Source: Nocardia acidivorans NBRC 108247 (GTDB lineage Bacteria > Actinomycetota > Actinomycetes > Mycobacteriales > Mycobacteriaceae). Taken from it: a DNA stretch of 64,000 bases. Below are positions 25,169-34,585 of the stretch, one piece after another. The translations under genes and the position numbers were made by a program. The stretch covers positions 62,001 through 126,000 of the forward strand of contig NZ_BDAW01000023.1 of NCBI RefSeq assembly GCF_001625085.1, given 5' to 3'. Every line of letters begins with the position of its first letter. The stretch's first letter is position 1. The notes under the pieces are model-generated. The model saw nothing but the letters and a program-made list of their open reading frames with translations. It was not told where the DNA came from and did not search any database.

Positions 25169-26125
25169 ATGCGAGTGGTGCTGATGGTGGTCTACGACGG
25201 ATTCCAGCTCCTGGATCTGGCCGGGCCCGCCGATGTGTTCAGCGGGGCCGCCGCGCTCGGGGTGCAACCGGGGTATCGGGTGGAGGTCGCCGCGGTGCGG
25301 GCCGGGCCGGTGCGGGCCGGCAGCGGGGTCACGGTCACCGCCGCGCACACCCTCGCCGAGTGGTCCGAGCCCATCGACACCCTCATCGTCGCCGGGGGAC
25401 TCAGTTTCTGGAATGCCAGTGCGGATGCCGAGTTGATCGCCGGTATCGAACACGTTGCCGCACTGGCCGATCGGATCGGATCGGTGTGTTCGGGCGCGTT
25501 CCTGCTGGCCCGCGCCGGACTGCTGGACGGCCGTCGCGTCACCACGCACTGGTCCGCCGGTGACCTGCTGCGCCGCGAATTCCCGGCCGTGACAACCGAA
25601 CCCGATCTCATCTATGTCCGAGACGGGCCGATCTGGACCTCGGCGGGCGTCACCGCCGGAATCGACCTCGCGCTCGCCATCGTCACCGCGGACCACGGAC
25701 CCGATCCCGCCCGGGAGGTGGCCCGCTGGCTGGTGGTCTACCTGCACCGCCCGGGCGGTCAGAGCCAATTCAGCTCTCCGATGGCCGCCGATCAGCCCAA
25801 ACGCAATTCTCTTCGCGCACTCCAGGTGTGGTTGGAGGAGAACCTCGACGCGGACCTGTCCCTGCACGCCCTGGCCGAGCGCGTGGGTATGAGCACCCGG
25901 CACTTCTCCCGCGTCTTCGCCGTCGAGACCGGCACCACCCCGGCCCGCTACGTCGAACAGGTCCGCATCGGCGCGGCCCGCCGCCTGCTCGAGAACACCG
26001 ATCAGCCCCTGGACCGGGTCGCCGTCGCCGTCGGACTGGGCAGCCCGGAGACCCTCTACCGAATCTTCCACCGCCACCTGGGCATTCCGCCCGGCGAGTA
26101 CCGCGCCCGCTTCACCCGCGTGTGA
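25169..26125 (+). CDS. GlxA/FtrA-type AraC family regulator (DJ-1/PfpI + AraC HTH)
   Basis: A 318-residue two-domain regulator. Residues 1-170 form a DJ-1/PfpI-like domain (VVYDGFQLLDLAGPADVF, nucleophile-elbow IGSVCSGAFLLA, THWSAGDLLRR), and the C terminus has an AraC pair of helix-turn-helices ('SLHALAERVGMSTRHFSRVF' and 'DRVAVAVGLGSPETLYRIFH'). ATG 25169 begins directly with the first strand. The adjacent gene is a free-standing DJ-1/PfpI protein of the same superfamily, so the pair probably responds to one signal. GlxA-type regulators bind small metabolites; the ligand here is unknown. Confidence 0.87.
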   Translation: MRVVLMVVYDGFQLLDLAGPADVFSGAAALGVQPGYRVEVAAVRAGPVRAGSGVTVTAAHTLAEWSEPIDTLIVAGGLSFWNASADAELIAGIEHVAALADRIGSVCSGAFLLARAGLLDGRRVTTHWSAGDLLRREFPAVTTEPDLIYVRDGPIWTSAGVTAGIDLALAIVTADHGPDPAREVARWLVVYLHRPGGQSQFSSPMAADQPKRNSLRALQVWLEENLDADLSLHALAERVGMSTRHFSRVFAVETGTTPARYVEQVRIGAARRLLENTDQPLDRVAVAVGLGSPETLYRIFHRHLGIPPGEYRARFTRV

Positions 26126-26151
26126 AGCACAACCGAAAGTGAGCCTCCCCC

Positions 26152-26883
26152 ATGACCTTCCAGATCGCCATCGTGCTGTACCCGGGCATGACCGCCCTCG
26201 ACGCCATCGGACCGTACGAGGTGCTGCGGTCCCTGCCCGACAGCGAATTGCGCTTCGTCTCCAATGAAGTCGGCCCGATCGTCACGGACTCGGGCGTGCT
26301 CGTGCTCGGCGCCACGCACACCTTCGACGAGACGCCCGCACCCGATCTGGTGCTGGTGGGCGGCTCCGAGGCCGCCACCACCGAGGCCATGGCCAATCGC
26401 GAACTCATCGACTGGCTGCGCCGGGTGCATCCGAACACCGCCTGGACCACCTCGGTCTGCACCGGTTCGCTGGTACTGGCCGCCGCCGACATCCTGCGCG
26501 GGCACCCCGCGACCACGCACTGGTCGGCGCAGCCCGCGCTGGCGGCCTTCGGCGCGGAATCCCGTCCACACGATCGCATCGTGCGCAGCGGCAAGATCGT
26601 CACCGCCGCGGGCGTCTCCGCCGGAATCGATCTGGGCCTGTGGCTGGTCGGCGAGATCGCGGGCACCGGTGCGGCGCAGATGGTCCAGCTCGGCATCGAA
26701 TACGATCCGCACCCGCCGTTCGACACCGGGCACCCGGACAAGGCACCGGCCGAACTATTGCGCAGAACCCGCCTGGAGATGACGAAACGCGCTGCCCGGC
26801 CGCGTATTCCACTGGATCTGGCGAACACCTTCTGGCATCTGACCCTGAATCGGGTCCGCGAACGCGCGGCCGCGCGGCGCTGA
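26152..26883 (+). CDS. DJ-1/PfpI family protein (isonitrile hydratase-like)
   Basis: A 243-residue cytoplasmic protein. The domain begins IAIVLYPGMTALDAIGPYEV, has the Cys elbow TTSVCTGSLVLAAA, and the His-containing TTHWSAQPAL, close in pattern to isonitrile hydratase (InhA) and to the sensor half of GlxA regulators. It is 26 bp after the regulator and 19 bp before the P450, so one operon is likely. The last 60 residues extend past the domain. Enzyme or sensor role is undecided. Confidence 0.8.
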   Translation: MTFQIAIVLYPGMTALDAIGPYEVLRSLPDSELRFVSNEVGPIVTDSGVLVLGATHTFDETPAPDLVLVGGSEAATTEAMANRELIDWLRRVHPNTAWTTSVCTGSLVLAAADILRGHPATTHWSAQPALAAFGAESRPHDRIVRSGKIVTAAGVSAGIDLGLWLVGEIAGTGAAQMVQLGIEYDPHPPFDTGHPDKAPAELLRRTRLEMTKRAARPRIPLDLANTFWHLTLNRVRERAAARR

Positions 26884-26902
26884 TGTGCCGTAGCGTCGAA
26901 GT

Positions 26903-28135
26903 GTGAGCGAGCTGCTCGACGACACGTTCTTCGCCGACCCGCACGAGTACTACCGGCGGTGGCGCGCACAGGGTCCGGTGCATCGGATCGACCTCGGCGA
27001 CGGCCTGGATCGCTGGCTCATCCTCGGCTACGAGGAGGGGCGCGCCGCGCTGGCGGATCCGCGGCTGCGCAAGGACATCGCCCTCTTCGACACCGTACTG
27101 GCGCGCAAACGCGGTGTGACACGGGCGAATCCGCGGCCGCAGGAGGTGCTGCGGCATATGCTCAACTCCGATCCGCCCGATCACACCCGGCTGCGCAAGG
27201 CCGTCTCGCGCGCCTTCACCGCCCGGCAGGTGGCACGGCTGCAACCGATCATCGAGCGGACCACCGACGAACTCCTCGACGCCATGGGCGAATTCGAGCG
27301 GGTCGACCTCCTGGAAGCCTTCGCGGTGCCACTGCCGGTGACCGTCATCTGCCATCTCCTGGGCGTCGCCATCGAGGATCACGACACCTTCCGCGCGTGG
27401 ACCCGGGCCATGGTGGGCACCGCCGATTCGGCGACCGACCGCGCCCGGGCGCACGACGATATGGTGCGATTCCTGCGGGATACGGTGCGGGACAAGCGCG
27501 CCCGTCCGGGTGCGGATCTGCTGTCGGTGCTCGTCGCCGACACCGAGGCACAGCTCGATGAGCAGGAACTGGTGGGGATGGCCCTGCTGCTACTGGTCGC
27601 CGGGCATGAGACCACGGTCAATCTCATCGGCAACGGTATGCTCGCCCTGTTGCGCGACCGCCCCTGGCTCGAGCGCCTGAGCGCCGATCCCGAGCTCATT
27701 CCCGCCGCCGTCGAGGAGTTCCTGCGTTTCGACGGCCCCGTCGACCTCGCCACACCACGATTCACGGTGCAGCCCATCACGGTCGGTGACACCGTCATTC
27801 CGGCCGGGGAGGTCGTCTACGTGGCCCTGGCCGCGGGCAATCACGATCCCGCGCACTACCCCGACCCGGACCGCCTCGACCTCACCGCCGACCGCGGTTC
27901 CCATCTGGCCTTCGGGCACGGCGTGCACTACTGCGTCGGTGCTCCGCTGGCCCGGCTCGAGGCGCGCACGGCATTCGCGGGGCTTTTGCGGCGATTTCCC
28001 GACATCGAGCTCGCCGCGGCCGAATCCGCACTGCGCCGATATCCGAACCCCATTATTCGCGGACTCACCGACCTGCCCGTTCGCCTCCGAAAGTCCGAAT
28101 CCATCCGGAACCCGGTCGGCTCCGAAGATAGATAG
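26903..28135 (+). CDS. Cytochrome P450
   Basis: A 410-residue soluble class I P450. The I-helix oxygen-activation motif is VAGHETTVNL, the K-helix ExxR is in EEFLRFDGPV, and the haem-binding loop is FGHGVHYCVGAPLARLE with the proximal Cys. The GTG at 26903 starts right before 'SELLDDTFFADPHEYYRRWR', the usual N terminus of CYP105/107-like enzymes. It needs a ferredoxin and reductase, not found here. Its operon partners are GlxA and DJ-1 proteins, so it may detoxify or modify the compound they sense. Confidence 0.88.
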   Translation: MSELLDDTFFADPHEYYRRWRAQGPVHRIDLGDGLDRWLILGYEEGRAALADPRLRKDIALFDTVLARKRGVTRANPRPQEVLRHMLNSDPPDHTRLRKAVSRAFTARQVARLQPIIERTTDELLDAMGEFERVDLLEAFAVPLPVTVICHLLGVAIEDHDTFRAWTRAMVGTADSATDRARAHDDMVRFLRDTVRDKRARPGADLLSVLVADTEAQLDEQELVGMALLLLVAGHETTVNLIGNGMLALLRDRPWLERLSADPELIPAAVEEFLRFDGPVDLATPRFTVQPITVGDTVIPAGEVVYVALAAGNHDPAHYPDPDRLDLTADRGSHLAFGHGVHYCVGAPLARLEARTAFAGLLRRFPDIELAAAESALRRYPNPIIRGLTDLPVRLRKSESIRNPVGSEDR

Positions 28136-28248
28136 CCATCGGTTCGCGGCACGCCGAGCATCCGCTCATACCCGGGGGCCCGGCATAGTCGTGGCAGTCT
28201 TCCCCATGCTCCGGCGACCGTGAGCATCGACAGATCAGGGAGGGTTTC

Positions 28249-28689
28249 ATGGCAAAAATGGGTAGGCGAAAGCGCTCGCGACTCAATACGCAGGCGTTCC
28301 TGGCCAGTGGTGGAGTCTCCAAGAAGCAGCGCGAGGCCGACAGCACCGCCGCCGACACCACCGCCGCGGCCGTCGACGCGCCGAGCGTCGCAGCGACCGG
28401 GGCGAGGACAGCGGCCAAGGCCGCGGCGACACCCGCCGCACAACCCACCGGCGATCCCGATATCGCCGCACTGGCCGACCGGGTCAAGGCCCGCCGCCGC
28501 GAAATGGGCTGGACCCAGGGCGATGTCGCCAAGAAGGGCGGACCGGCCGCGGGCATGATCAGCCAGATCGAGCGCGGCCTGGTCGAATCCCCCGCCGCGG
28601 ATGTGCTCGCCAAACTCGACGCCGGCCTGGAATGGCCCGCCGACACCGCCGCCGCCATTCTCGCGGGCCGCGTCCCCGTCGGCGCGTGA
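28249..28689 (+). CDS. Helix-turn-helix (XRE-like) protein with low-complexity N terminus
   Basis: A 146-residue protein. Residues 1-25 are very basic (KMGRRKRSRLNTQAF), 26-70 are an Ala/Thr/Ser-rich linker, and the last 75 hold an XRE-like HTH: 'VKARRREMGWTQGDVAKKGG', then MISQIERGLVESP. The start follows AGGGAGG. This looks like a small DNA-binding protein with a disordered arm. Its targets are unknown, and the downstream region is fragmented. Confidence 0.6.
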   Translation: MAKMGRRKRSRLNTQAFLASGGVSKKQREADSTAADTTAAAVDAPSVAATGARTAAKAAATPAAQPTGDPDIAALADRVKARRREMGWTQGDVAKKGGPAAGMISQIERGLVESPAADVLAKLDAGLEWPADTAAAILAGRVPVGA

Positions 28690-28701
28690 TCGCGCAGCGT
28701 C

Positions 28702-28728
28702 CGGCCGTTCCGCGCGCCGGAACGGCCG
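28702..28728. terminator. 11-bp-stem hairpin after the HTH gene
   Basis: CGGCCGTTCCG and CGGAACGGCCG pair perfectly around a 5-base loop, 12 bp after the stop codon. No T run follows, which is common for actinobacterial terminators. Confidence 0.6.
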
Positions 28729-28734
28729 TGTCGC

Positions 28735-28933
28735 TCACTCCCGCTGCCCGTCCCGGCGCAATTCGCCCAGAATGGTGAGCGTGGGAATCCGGCCCGCCTC
28801 GGTGTGACCGAGCATGGCGTACTCGGCCAGCCGCTCGTCACCGGAGGCGAGGCCGATATGTTCTTCTGAACCATCCAGAACACTCTCAGCACACCGAACT
28901 CCGAGAATCTGTATACCGTTGCCGGATTCCGAG
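28735..28933 (-). pseudogene. Open reading remnant without start codon, unidentified
   Basis: The minus-strand frame ending at TGA 28735-28737 reads protein-like sequence (GIQILGVRCAESVLDGSEEH, then LAEYAMLGHTEAGRIPTLTI) back to an in-frame TAG near 28945, but has no ATG, GTG or TTG in a sensible place. It looks like the C-terminal end of a gene that lost its front. I do not recognise the family. Confidence 0.3.
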
Positions 28934-28941
28934 GAGAGAAG

Positions 28942-29116
28942 CTCGGCCGCCTACCTGCTGCGCCGCCTACCGCAGGCGGTGATCACCGTCTTCGTCCTCA
29001 TCACCCTGGCCTTCGGGCTCGGACGCCTCACCGGCAGCCCCGCGGCCACCGATGTTGTCGGCACCGGGGGAATCGGCCCGGTGGATGAGGGCGCGGCATA
29101 CCCTCACCGCGGATGA
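28942..29116 (+). pseudogene. Fragment of a dipeptide-type ABC permease (DppB N terminus)
   Basis: The frame reads AAYLLRRLPQAVITVFVLIT then LAFGLGRLTGSPA, the first transmembrane helix of DppB/OppB-type permeases ('YLLRRLLxxixtlfvvsllvF'). It then runs into unrelated sequence and stops at 29116. The rest of the permease and its partner genes are missing. Nothing convincing was seen between it and the HxlR gene at 29189. Confidence 0.5.
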
Positions 29117-29188
29117 ACGCCGCAATCTGCGGGCCGGATGTCATCACGGTGCCGTGTACACCGCCTCGCGCGGCGGGCTTTCCTCCCT

Positions 29189-29707
29189 CTAGTCGGCGTG
29201 ATCCCCCGGCTCGGCTTCGTCGAATCGGCCCGTGGCGAGGGCGGATTCGCGGTGCCGGACGGGGAAGCCGGGGCCCAGGCGGACCGAGACGTCGGCGTGG
29301 CGCAGGGGTTCGCGGCAGTGCGCGCAGACCACTTCGGCGTGGGTGTCGTGATCGCAGGTGGTGTGGTGCAGGACGACCGGGGGGCCGTCGGGGGCGAGAT
29401 AGCGGTCACCCCAGGCCATCATGGCGGCGATGACGGGGAAGAAGTCGCGGCCCTGGTCGGTGAGCAGGTATTCGTAGCGGGGTGGACGGTCCAGGTATTG
29501 CACGCGCTCGAGCAGACCCTCCTCGACCAGGCGGGTCAGACGCTGGGTCAGCACATTGCGGCTCAGACCCAGAATGCGTTCGAAATCGTCGAAACGTCTT
29601 GCGCCGTAGAAGGCTTCGCGCAGGACGAGCGGCGTCCACCAATCGCCGATGAGATCCACCGTGCGGGCCACGGTGCACGGCCAGGTGGCGAACGTCGTGC
29701 GTTTCAT
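29189..29707 (-). CDS. HxlR family transcriptional regulator with C-terminal Cys/His extension
   Basis: A 172-residue regulator. The HxlR winged helix is evident: CTVARTVDLIGDWWTPLVLR, FDDFERILGLSRNVLTQRL, then RYEYLLTDQGRDFFPVI. After the domain an extension holds CDHDTHAEVVCAHCREPL, a possible small metal site. ATG 29707 overlaps the stop of the oxidoreductase gene (ATGA), so the two are cotranscribed. The regulator may sense redox state or the oxidoreductase's substrate and control the operon. Confidence 0.85.
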   Translation of the reverse strand: MKRTTFATWPCTVARTVDLIGDWWTPLVLREAFYGARRFDDFERILGLSRNVLTQRLTRLVEEGLLERVQYLDRPPRYEYLLTDQGRDFFPVIAAMMAWGDRYLAPDGPPVVLHHTTCDHDTHAEVVCAHCREPLRHADVSVRLGPGFPVRHRESALATGRFDEAEPGDHAD

Positions 29708-31953
29708 GCGTCCACGGTATCCAAGCGGGCCGGGACGTACTTGTGCCACGGGGTGCCGACCCATTCGTCGCGCGAATCGAATTCGGTGAGTTCATTGGGG
29801 GCCGCGCCGGTGGTGACCTGCGCGCCGGTGGCATCGGTGACCGAGAGGCCGAAACCATTCGGCAGGGACAGGTGGCCGGGGCGCATGCGATCGGTGGGCT
29901 CCACGGGGACCTCGGCACTGCCGCGGCGGGTGGTGACGCGAACCAGATCACCGGGGGCCAGGCCCAAGTGGCCGGCATCGGCCAGGCTCATACGCAGGGT
30001 GCCGCCGCCATCGCGTTTGCGCCACAGCGGATCTCGGACGATGGTGTTGGCGGTGAAGGCGCGCCGCTCACCGGCCGAGAGCACGAACGGCCACTCGCCG
30101 TCGGCGGTATCGAGTTCGGGCAGGGTGGCCACCACATTCAGCAGGTCCGCCAGGTGCAGCTGGATCTTGTTGTCACGCAGCCGGTTCCACGTCTCCTCAT
30201 AGTCGTCCTCGGTAATGACGATGCCGTGTTTGCCGGTGAGAATGGCCTCGAACAGCCGCTCGCCCGCCGCCAGACCGGTGCCGTACCCGGCGCGTTCGAC
30301 GCTGGCGGGGAATCTACGCGCACAGTTGTAGGCCGCGGCCCACAGCATGGCCGCCGCGGCCGCACCGCCGGGCAGGGTCTCCCCGAGCGTCCGATACAGC
30401 AGTACCGGAGCGAGTTTGGCCGTTTTCCGATCGGCGAGCACACCGAGGAAGGCCATGGCGAAGGCTTCGCGACCCTGGGCGAGCGCGTCGCGCAGCGGCC
30501 GGTAATCGTCCTCGGTGAGCGCCCCGGCCGCTTCGACCAGACGGGCATGGATCTCCGGCTCGGCCAGCACGCCATCGGGTGCGGGCAGCACCGGATGGCG
30601 CAGGTGGAAGATATTGCGCGGGAAGTCGAAATTGAAGAATGTGGCCTCGTACTTCTCGAACTGGGTGGCCGCGGGAAGCACATAGTCGGCCAGGCGCGCG
30701 GTCTCGGTCATGGCCACATCGACCACCACCACCAGTTCCAGCGACTCCAGGGCCGCGCGCATGCGCGCCGAATCGGCAAGGGAGTGCACGGGATTGCTGC
30801 TCTCGATGAACATGGCGCGATAGCGTGCCGGATGATCGGTGAGGATCTCCTCGGTGATCACATTGCACGGCACCAGGCCGCTGATGATCGGGGCGCCCAC
30901 CACCGGGCTCCTGGGCCCCTCCCCCGCCGGATGCCCGCGATCATGCCCGATGGCGGCCATACCGGTGAAGGCGTACTGGGTGCCCGGCTTGCCGACATTG
31001 CCGGTCAGCAGCCACACCAGCTTCTCCACATAGCTCACGACGGTGGAGTACCGGTTCATCTGTACGCCCAGGTCCTCCAGCGCCGCCACCGATTTCGCCC
31101 GCGCCAGCCGGTGCGTCGCCGCCACCACCAGATCGAGTTCGACATCGGCTATGGCGCAGTACTTCTCGATCGGCACCCGGCGCAGCACCGCTTCGACCTC
31201 CCGCAGGCCGAGTGCGTGTTCGGCCAGCCATTCGGTGGCGATGAGATTGTCCCGCAGCAGGATCGCCGCCATGGCCGACAGCAGGTACACATCGGTGCCA
31301 GGCCGCAATTGCAGATGGAAATCGGCCAGTTCGGCGGTTTCGGTGCGCACCGGATCCAGCACGATCATCGAGCGCTCCGGATCGCGCCCGATCTCCTTGA
31401 GCACCGTGCGAGCGCGCGGAAAGCCATGGGACTGATAGGGATTCTTGCCGATGAAGAACGCCACCTCGGCATGTTCCACATCGGCGCGCATCGGATATCC
31501 GGTCATGCGCGCGCCGACCCAGAAGTCACCGGTCTTCTCCTGCGCCAGCGCGCTGGAGCGGTACTTCATCCCGAACGCGGCCATGGTGGCGGGCGCGTAC
31601 GCCCCGCCCAGGTGATTGCCCTGACCGCCACCGCCGTAGTAGAAGATCGATTCGCCGCCGTGCCGCAACCCGATCTCCCGCATACGCGCGCTGATCTCGG
31701 AAATCGCGGTATCCCAGTCGATTTCCTCGAATTCGCCATCGGGGCGGCGGCGCAGCGGTGCGGTCAGCCGATCGGTGCGGCCGTTCTGATAGTGGTCCAG
31801 GCGCAGCGCCTTGTTACAGGTGTAACCCGCCGAGGCGGGGTGCAGTTTATCGCCGCGAATCTTCTCGAAGGACCGGCCGTCCGGCCCGAGCAACACCTGG
31901 ATGCCGCAATTGCACTCGCACAGGATGCATGCCGTGGGCTGCCACTCCGTCAT
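29704..31953 (-). CDS. Molybdopterin-dependent oxidoreductase (formate dehydrogenase/nitrate reductase superfamily)
   Basis: A 749-residue member of the molybdopterin oxidoreductase (DMSO reductase) superfamily. A [4Fe-4S] site is formed by Cys9, Cys12, Cys16 and Cys46 (CxxCxxxC...C). Central regions bind the bis-MGD cofactor, and the C-terminal 'LVRVTTRRGSAEVPVEPTDR' begins the dinucleotide-binding domain. There is no Tat signal, so it is cytoplasmic. No Cys or selenocysteine was spotted where formate dehydrogenases carry the Mo ligand (region YRSSALAQEKTGD), so the substrate is uncertain. No small subunits are adjacent. Confidence 0.82.
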   Translation of the reverse strand: MTEWQPTACILCECNCGIQVLLGPDGRSFEKIRGDKLHPASAGYTCNKALRLDHYQNGRTDRLTAPLRRRPDGEFEEIDWDTAISEISARMREIGLRHGGESIFYYGGGGQGNHLGGAYAPATMAAFGMKYRSSALAQEKTGDFWVGARMTGYPMRADVEHAEVAFFIGKNPYQSHGFPRARTVLKEIGRDPERSMIVLDPVRTETAELADFHLQLRPGTDVYLLSAMAAILLRDNLIATEWLAEHALGLREVEAVLRRVPIEKYCAIADVELDLVVAATHRLARAKSVAALEDLGVQMNRYSTVVSYVEKLVWLLTGNVGKPGTQYAFTGMAAIGHDRGHPAGEGPRSPVVGAPIISGLVPCNVITEEILTDHPARYRAMFIESSNPVHSLADSARMRAALESLELVVVVDVAMTETARLADYVLPAATQFEKYEATFFNFDFPRNIFHLRHPVLPAPDGVLAEPEIHARLVEAAGALTEDDYRPLRDALAQGREAFAMAFLGVLADRKTAKLAPVLLYRTLGETLPGGAAAAAMLWAAAYNCARRFPASVERAGYGTGLAAGERLFEAILTGKHGIVITEDDYEETWNRLRDNKIQLHLADLLNVVATLPELDTADGEWPFVLSAGERRAFTANTIVRDPLWRKRDGGGTLRMSLADAGHLGLAPGDLVRVTTRRGSAEVPVEPTDRMRPGHLSLPNGFGLSVTDATGAQVTTGAAPNELTEFDSRDEWVGTPWHKYVPARLDTVDA

Positions 31954-32054
31954 TCGCCCAGCGTAAGCGAGTCAGTTCACTTGCGCTACCCACTTGGCGA
32001 AAGTGGCGCACCCGGCCGCGGGTAACTTTTTGATGGCGAGCCGGGCGCGGGCCG

Positions 32055-34517
32055 TCAGCGCGGGTACGGCCAGGTCCACTCGGCGACCTCGGGAATGTCC
32101 TCGCCGCGTTCGCGAGTCCACGCGCGGGCGGTCCAGCGGGCATCGACCATCTCCTGCCGCAGCCCCGCGGCCTGCGTCTGGAGCCCGGGAACGCGGTCGA
32201 TGACATCCATGACCAGGTGATAGCGATCCATATCATTGAGCATCACCATGTCGAAAGGCGTTGTGGTGGTGCCCTTCTCCTTGTAGCCGCGCACGTGCAG
32301 CCCCGCATGGTTCGCCCGCCGGTAGGTCAGCCGATGGATCAGCCACGGATAGCCGTGGAAGGCGAAGATGACCGGGCGATCGGTGGTGAACATGGTGTCG
32401 AAGAGACTGTCCGGGAGGCCGTGCGGATGTTCGTCCGGCGGTTGCATGCGCATCAGGTCGACAATATTGATCACCCGAATCCGCAACCGCGGCAGGCGTT
32501 CCCGCAGAATCGCGGCGGCGGCCAGGGTCTCCAGCGTGGGCACGTCGCCCGCGCAGGCCAGCACCACATCGGGGGTGGTGCCGAGCTCGTCGTTATTGCC
32601 CGCCCACTCCCAGATACCCGCACCGCGCGCACAGTGCGCGGCCGCTTCCGGCACCGAAAGCCAGTCCTCCTGCGGCTGTTTGCCCGCCACCACCACATTC
32701 ACGTAGTGCCGCGACCGCAGACAGTGGTCATAGGTCGAGAGCAGGGTATTGGCGTCCGGCGGCAGATACACCCGCACGATCTCGGGCGATTTGTTCAGCA
32801 CCACATCCAGGAATCCCGGATCCTGATGGGTGAAGCCATTGTGGTCCTGCCGCCAAACATGTGACGACAGCAGGTAATTCAGACTCGGAATCGGCCGCCG
32901 CCACGATACCGCCGCGCTGGCGTCCAGCCATTTGGCGTGCTGGTTGAACATGGCGTCGACAATGTGGATGAACGCCTCGTAGCAGGTGAAGACGCCGTGC
33001 CGCCCGGTGAGCAGATACCCCTCGAGCAGACCCTCGCACATATGCTCGGACAGCACCTCGATGACCCGGCCCGCGCGATCCAATTTCACGTCGTACTCAC
33101 CGATCTCGGCCTGCCAATCTCGGCCCGTCACGGTGAGGATGTCCTGTAATCGATTGCTGGCCAGCTCATCCGGGGCGAAGGTGAGGAAGTTGTCGGGATT
33201 GGCGGCGGTGACATCGCGCAGCCAGGTGCCCAGCACCTGCGTCGCCTCATGTTTGGTGCCGCCCGGGGTCGAGACCTGCACACCGTATTCGCGCCAGTCG
33301 GGCAGTTTCAGATCGCGCACCAGGGTGCCGCCGTTGCTGACCGGATTGGCGCTCATCCGCCGATCGCCCTTGGGCACCAGTCGCGACAACTCCTCGACCG
33401 GCCGCCCGGACTCGTCGAACAGCTCGTCGGGCCGATACGACCGCAACCATTGCTCCAGCACCGCACGATGTTCCGGATCGGTGCGCGCGGCCGGCAGCGG
33501 CACCTGATGCGCCCGGAAGGTGCCCTCGACGGGCTCACCGTCGACCACCGGCGGACAGGTCCAGCCCTTGGGGGTGCGCAGCACGATCATCGGCCAGATC
33601 GGGCGCGTACCGTCACCCGCGCGGGCGATCTGCTGGATCTCCGCGATCCGATCCAGGCAGCGATCCACCGCGGCGGCCATATCCTGGTGCACCGCGGCCG
33701 GGTCGCTCCCGGACACGATGATCGGGTCGTAACCGTACCCGTTGAACAGCGAAATCAGCTCCGACTCCGGGATGCGCGCCAGAATGGTCGGATTCGCGAT
33801 CTTGTACTGATTCAGGGCCAGGATCGGCAGCACCGCGCCGTCGCGGGCCGGGTTGATGAATTTGTCGGCATGCCAGCTGCCCGCCAGCGGACCCGTCTCG
33901 GCCTCACCGTCACCGATCACGCAGAAGACCGTCAGACTCGGATTGTCCAGTGCCGCACCGAAAGCGTGCAGCAGCGAGTACCCGAGTTCACCGCCCTCGT
34001 GGAAGGAGCCCGGCGTTTCCGGAGCACAGTGGCTCGGCACCCCGCCCGGGAAGGAGAACTGCGCGAACAGCTCCCGCATCCCCTGCTCGTCACGCGGAAT
34101 ATTGCTGTACAGCTCGGAGTAGGTGCCCTCCAACCAGGCACAGGCATTCGGCCCCGGCCCGCCGTGGCCCGGTCCCGCCACGAACACCGCGTTCAGATCG
34201 CGCCCCAGAATGGCCCGATTGGCATGCGCCCACACCAGATTCAGTCCCGGTACGGTACCGAAGTGCCCCAGCAGCCGGGGCTTGATCTGTTCGGCCCCCA
34301 GGGGCGTGCGCAGCAGCGGATTCTCCATCAGATAGATCTGCCCGACGGCGAGATAATTGGCCGCCCGCCACCAGGCGTCGATGGCGCGCAGCTCCTCCGC
34401 ACCCAGCGGGCCGGGACCGTCGCCGAGCCGGTACGGCCGCGGTGCGATGGTCGCGCCACCGGGACCGCCGATATTGTCGGCCGAAGTATCGTCGTTGGTG
34501 CCGGTCAACTGCGTCAT
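32055..34517 (-). CDS. xfp: Xylulose-5-phosphate/fructose-6-phosphate phosphoketolase
   Basis: An 820-residue thiamine-diphosphate enzyme that splits xylulose 5-phosphate (and often fructose 6-phosphate) with phosphate into acetyl phosphate and a shorter sugar phosphate. Hallmarks are [37 protein letters not shown], the ThDP motif [12 protein letters not shown] and '[20 protein letters not shown]'. ATG 34517 is chosen because GAGGAG lies just upstream and it begins a typical N terminus; the longer frame adds unrelated residues. No acetate kinase or phosphotransacetylase is adjacent. It lies upstream of, and on the same strand as, the molybdopterin oxidoreductase. Confidence 0.93.
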   Translation of the reverse strand: MTQLTGTNDDTSADNIGGPGGATIAPRPYRLGDGPGPLGAEELRAIDAWWRAANYLAVGQIYLMENPLLRTPLGAEQIKPRLLGHFGTVPGLNLVWAHANRAILGRDLNAVFVAGPGHGGPGPNACAWLEGTYSELYSNIPRDEQGMRELFAQFSFPGGVPSHCAPETPGSFHEGGELGYSLLHAFGAALDNPSLTVFCVIGDGEAETGPLAGSWHADKFINPARDGAVLPILALNQYKIANPTILARIPESELISLFNGYGYDPIIVSGSDPAAVHQDMAAAVDRCLDRIAEIQQIARAGDGTRPIWPMIVLRTPKGWTCPPVVDGEPVEGTFRAHQVPLPAARTDPEHRAVLEQWLRSYRPDELFDESGRPVEELSRLVPKGDRRMSANPVSNGGTLVRDLKLPDWREYGVQVSTPGGTKHEATQVLGTWLRDVTAANPDNFLTFAPDELASNRLQDILTVTGRDWQAEIGEYDVKLDRAGRVIEVLSEHMCEGLLEGYLLTGRHGVFTCYEAFIHIVDAMFNQHAKWLDASAAVSWRRPIPSLNYLLSSHVWRQDHNGFTHQDPGFLDVVLNKSPEIVRVYLPPDANTLLSTYDHCLRSRHYVNVVVAGKQPQEDWLSVPEAAAHCARGAGIWEWAGNNDELGTTPDVVLACAGDVPTLETLAAAAILRERLPRLRIRVINIVDLMRMQPPDEHPHGLPDSLFDTMFTTDRPVIFAFHGYPWLIHRLTYRRANHAGLHVRGYKEKGTTTTPFDMVMLNDMDRYHLVMDVIDRVPGLQTQAAGLRQEMVDARWTARAWTRERGEDIPEVAEWTWPYPR

Positions 34518-34585
34518 ACACGAGCTCCTCACGCTTGCGGGGTGTCGCCGGGGCGGACCTTTCGGGCGGGGATTCCCTGCACAGG

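Noticed and set aside
29743..31953. Selenocysteine formate dehydrogenase
   Set aside because: No in-frame TGA or Cys was seen at the expected ligand position, and no Sec insertion genes or structure are nearby.
29743..32025. 760-residue open frame on the plus strand
   Set aside because: It is the antisense shadow of the molybdopterin oxidoreductase; its composition is His/Arg/Gln/Gly-rich with no domain, while the minus strand has Fe-S and cofactor motifs.
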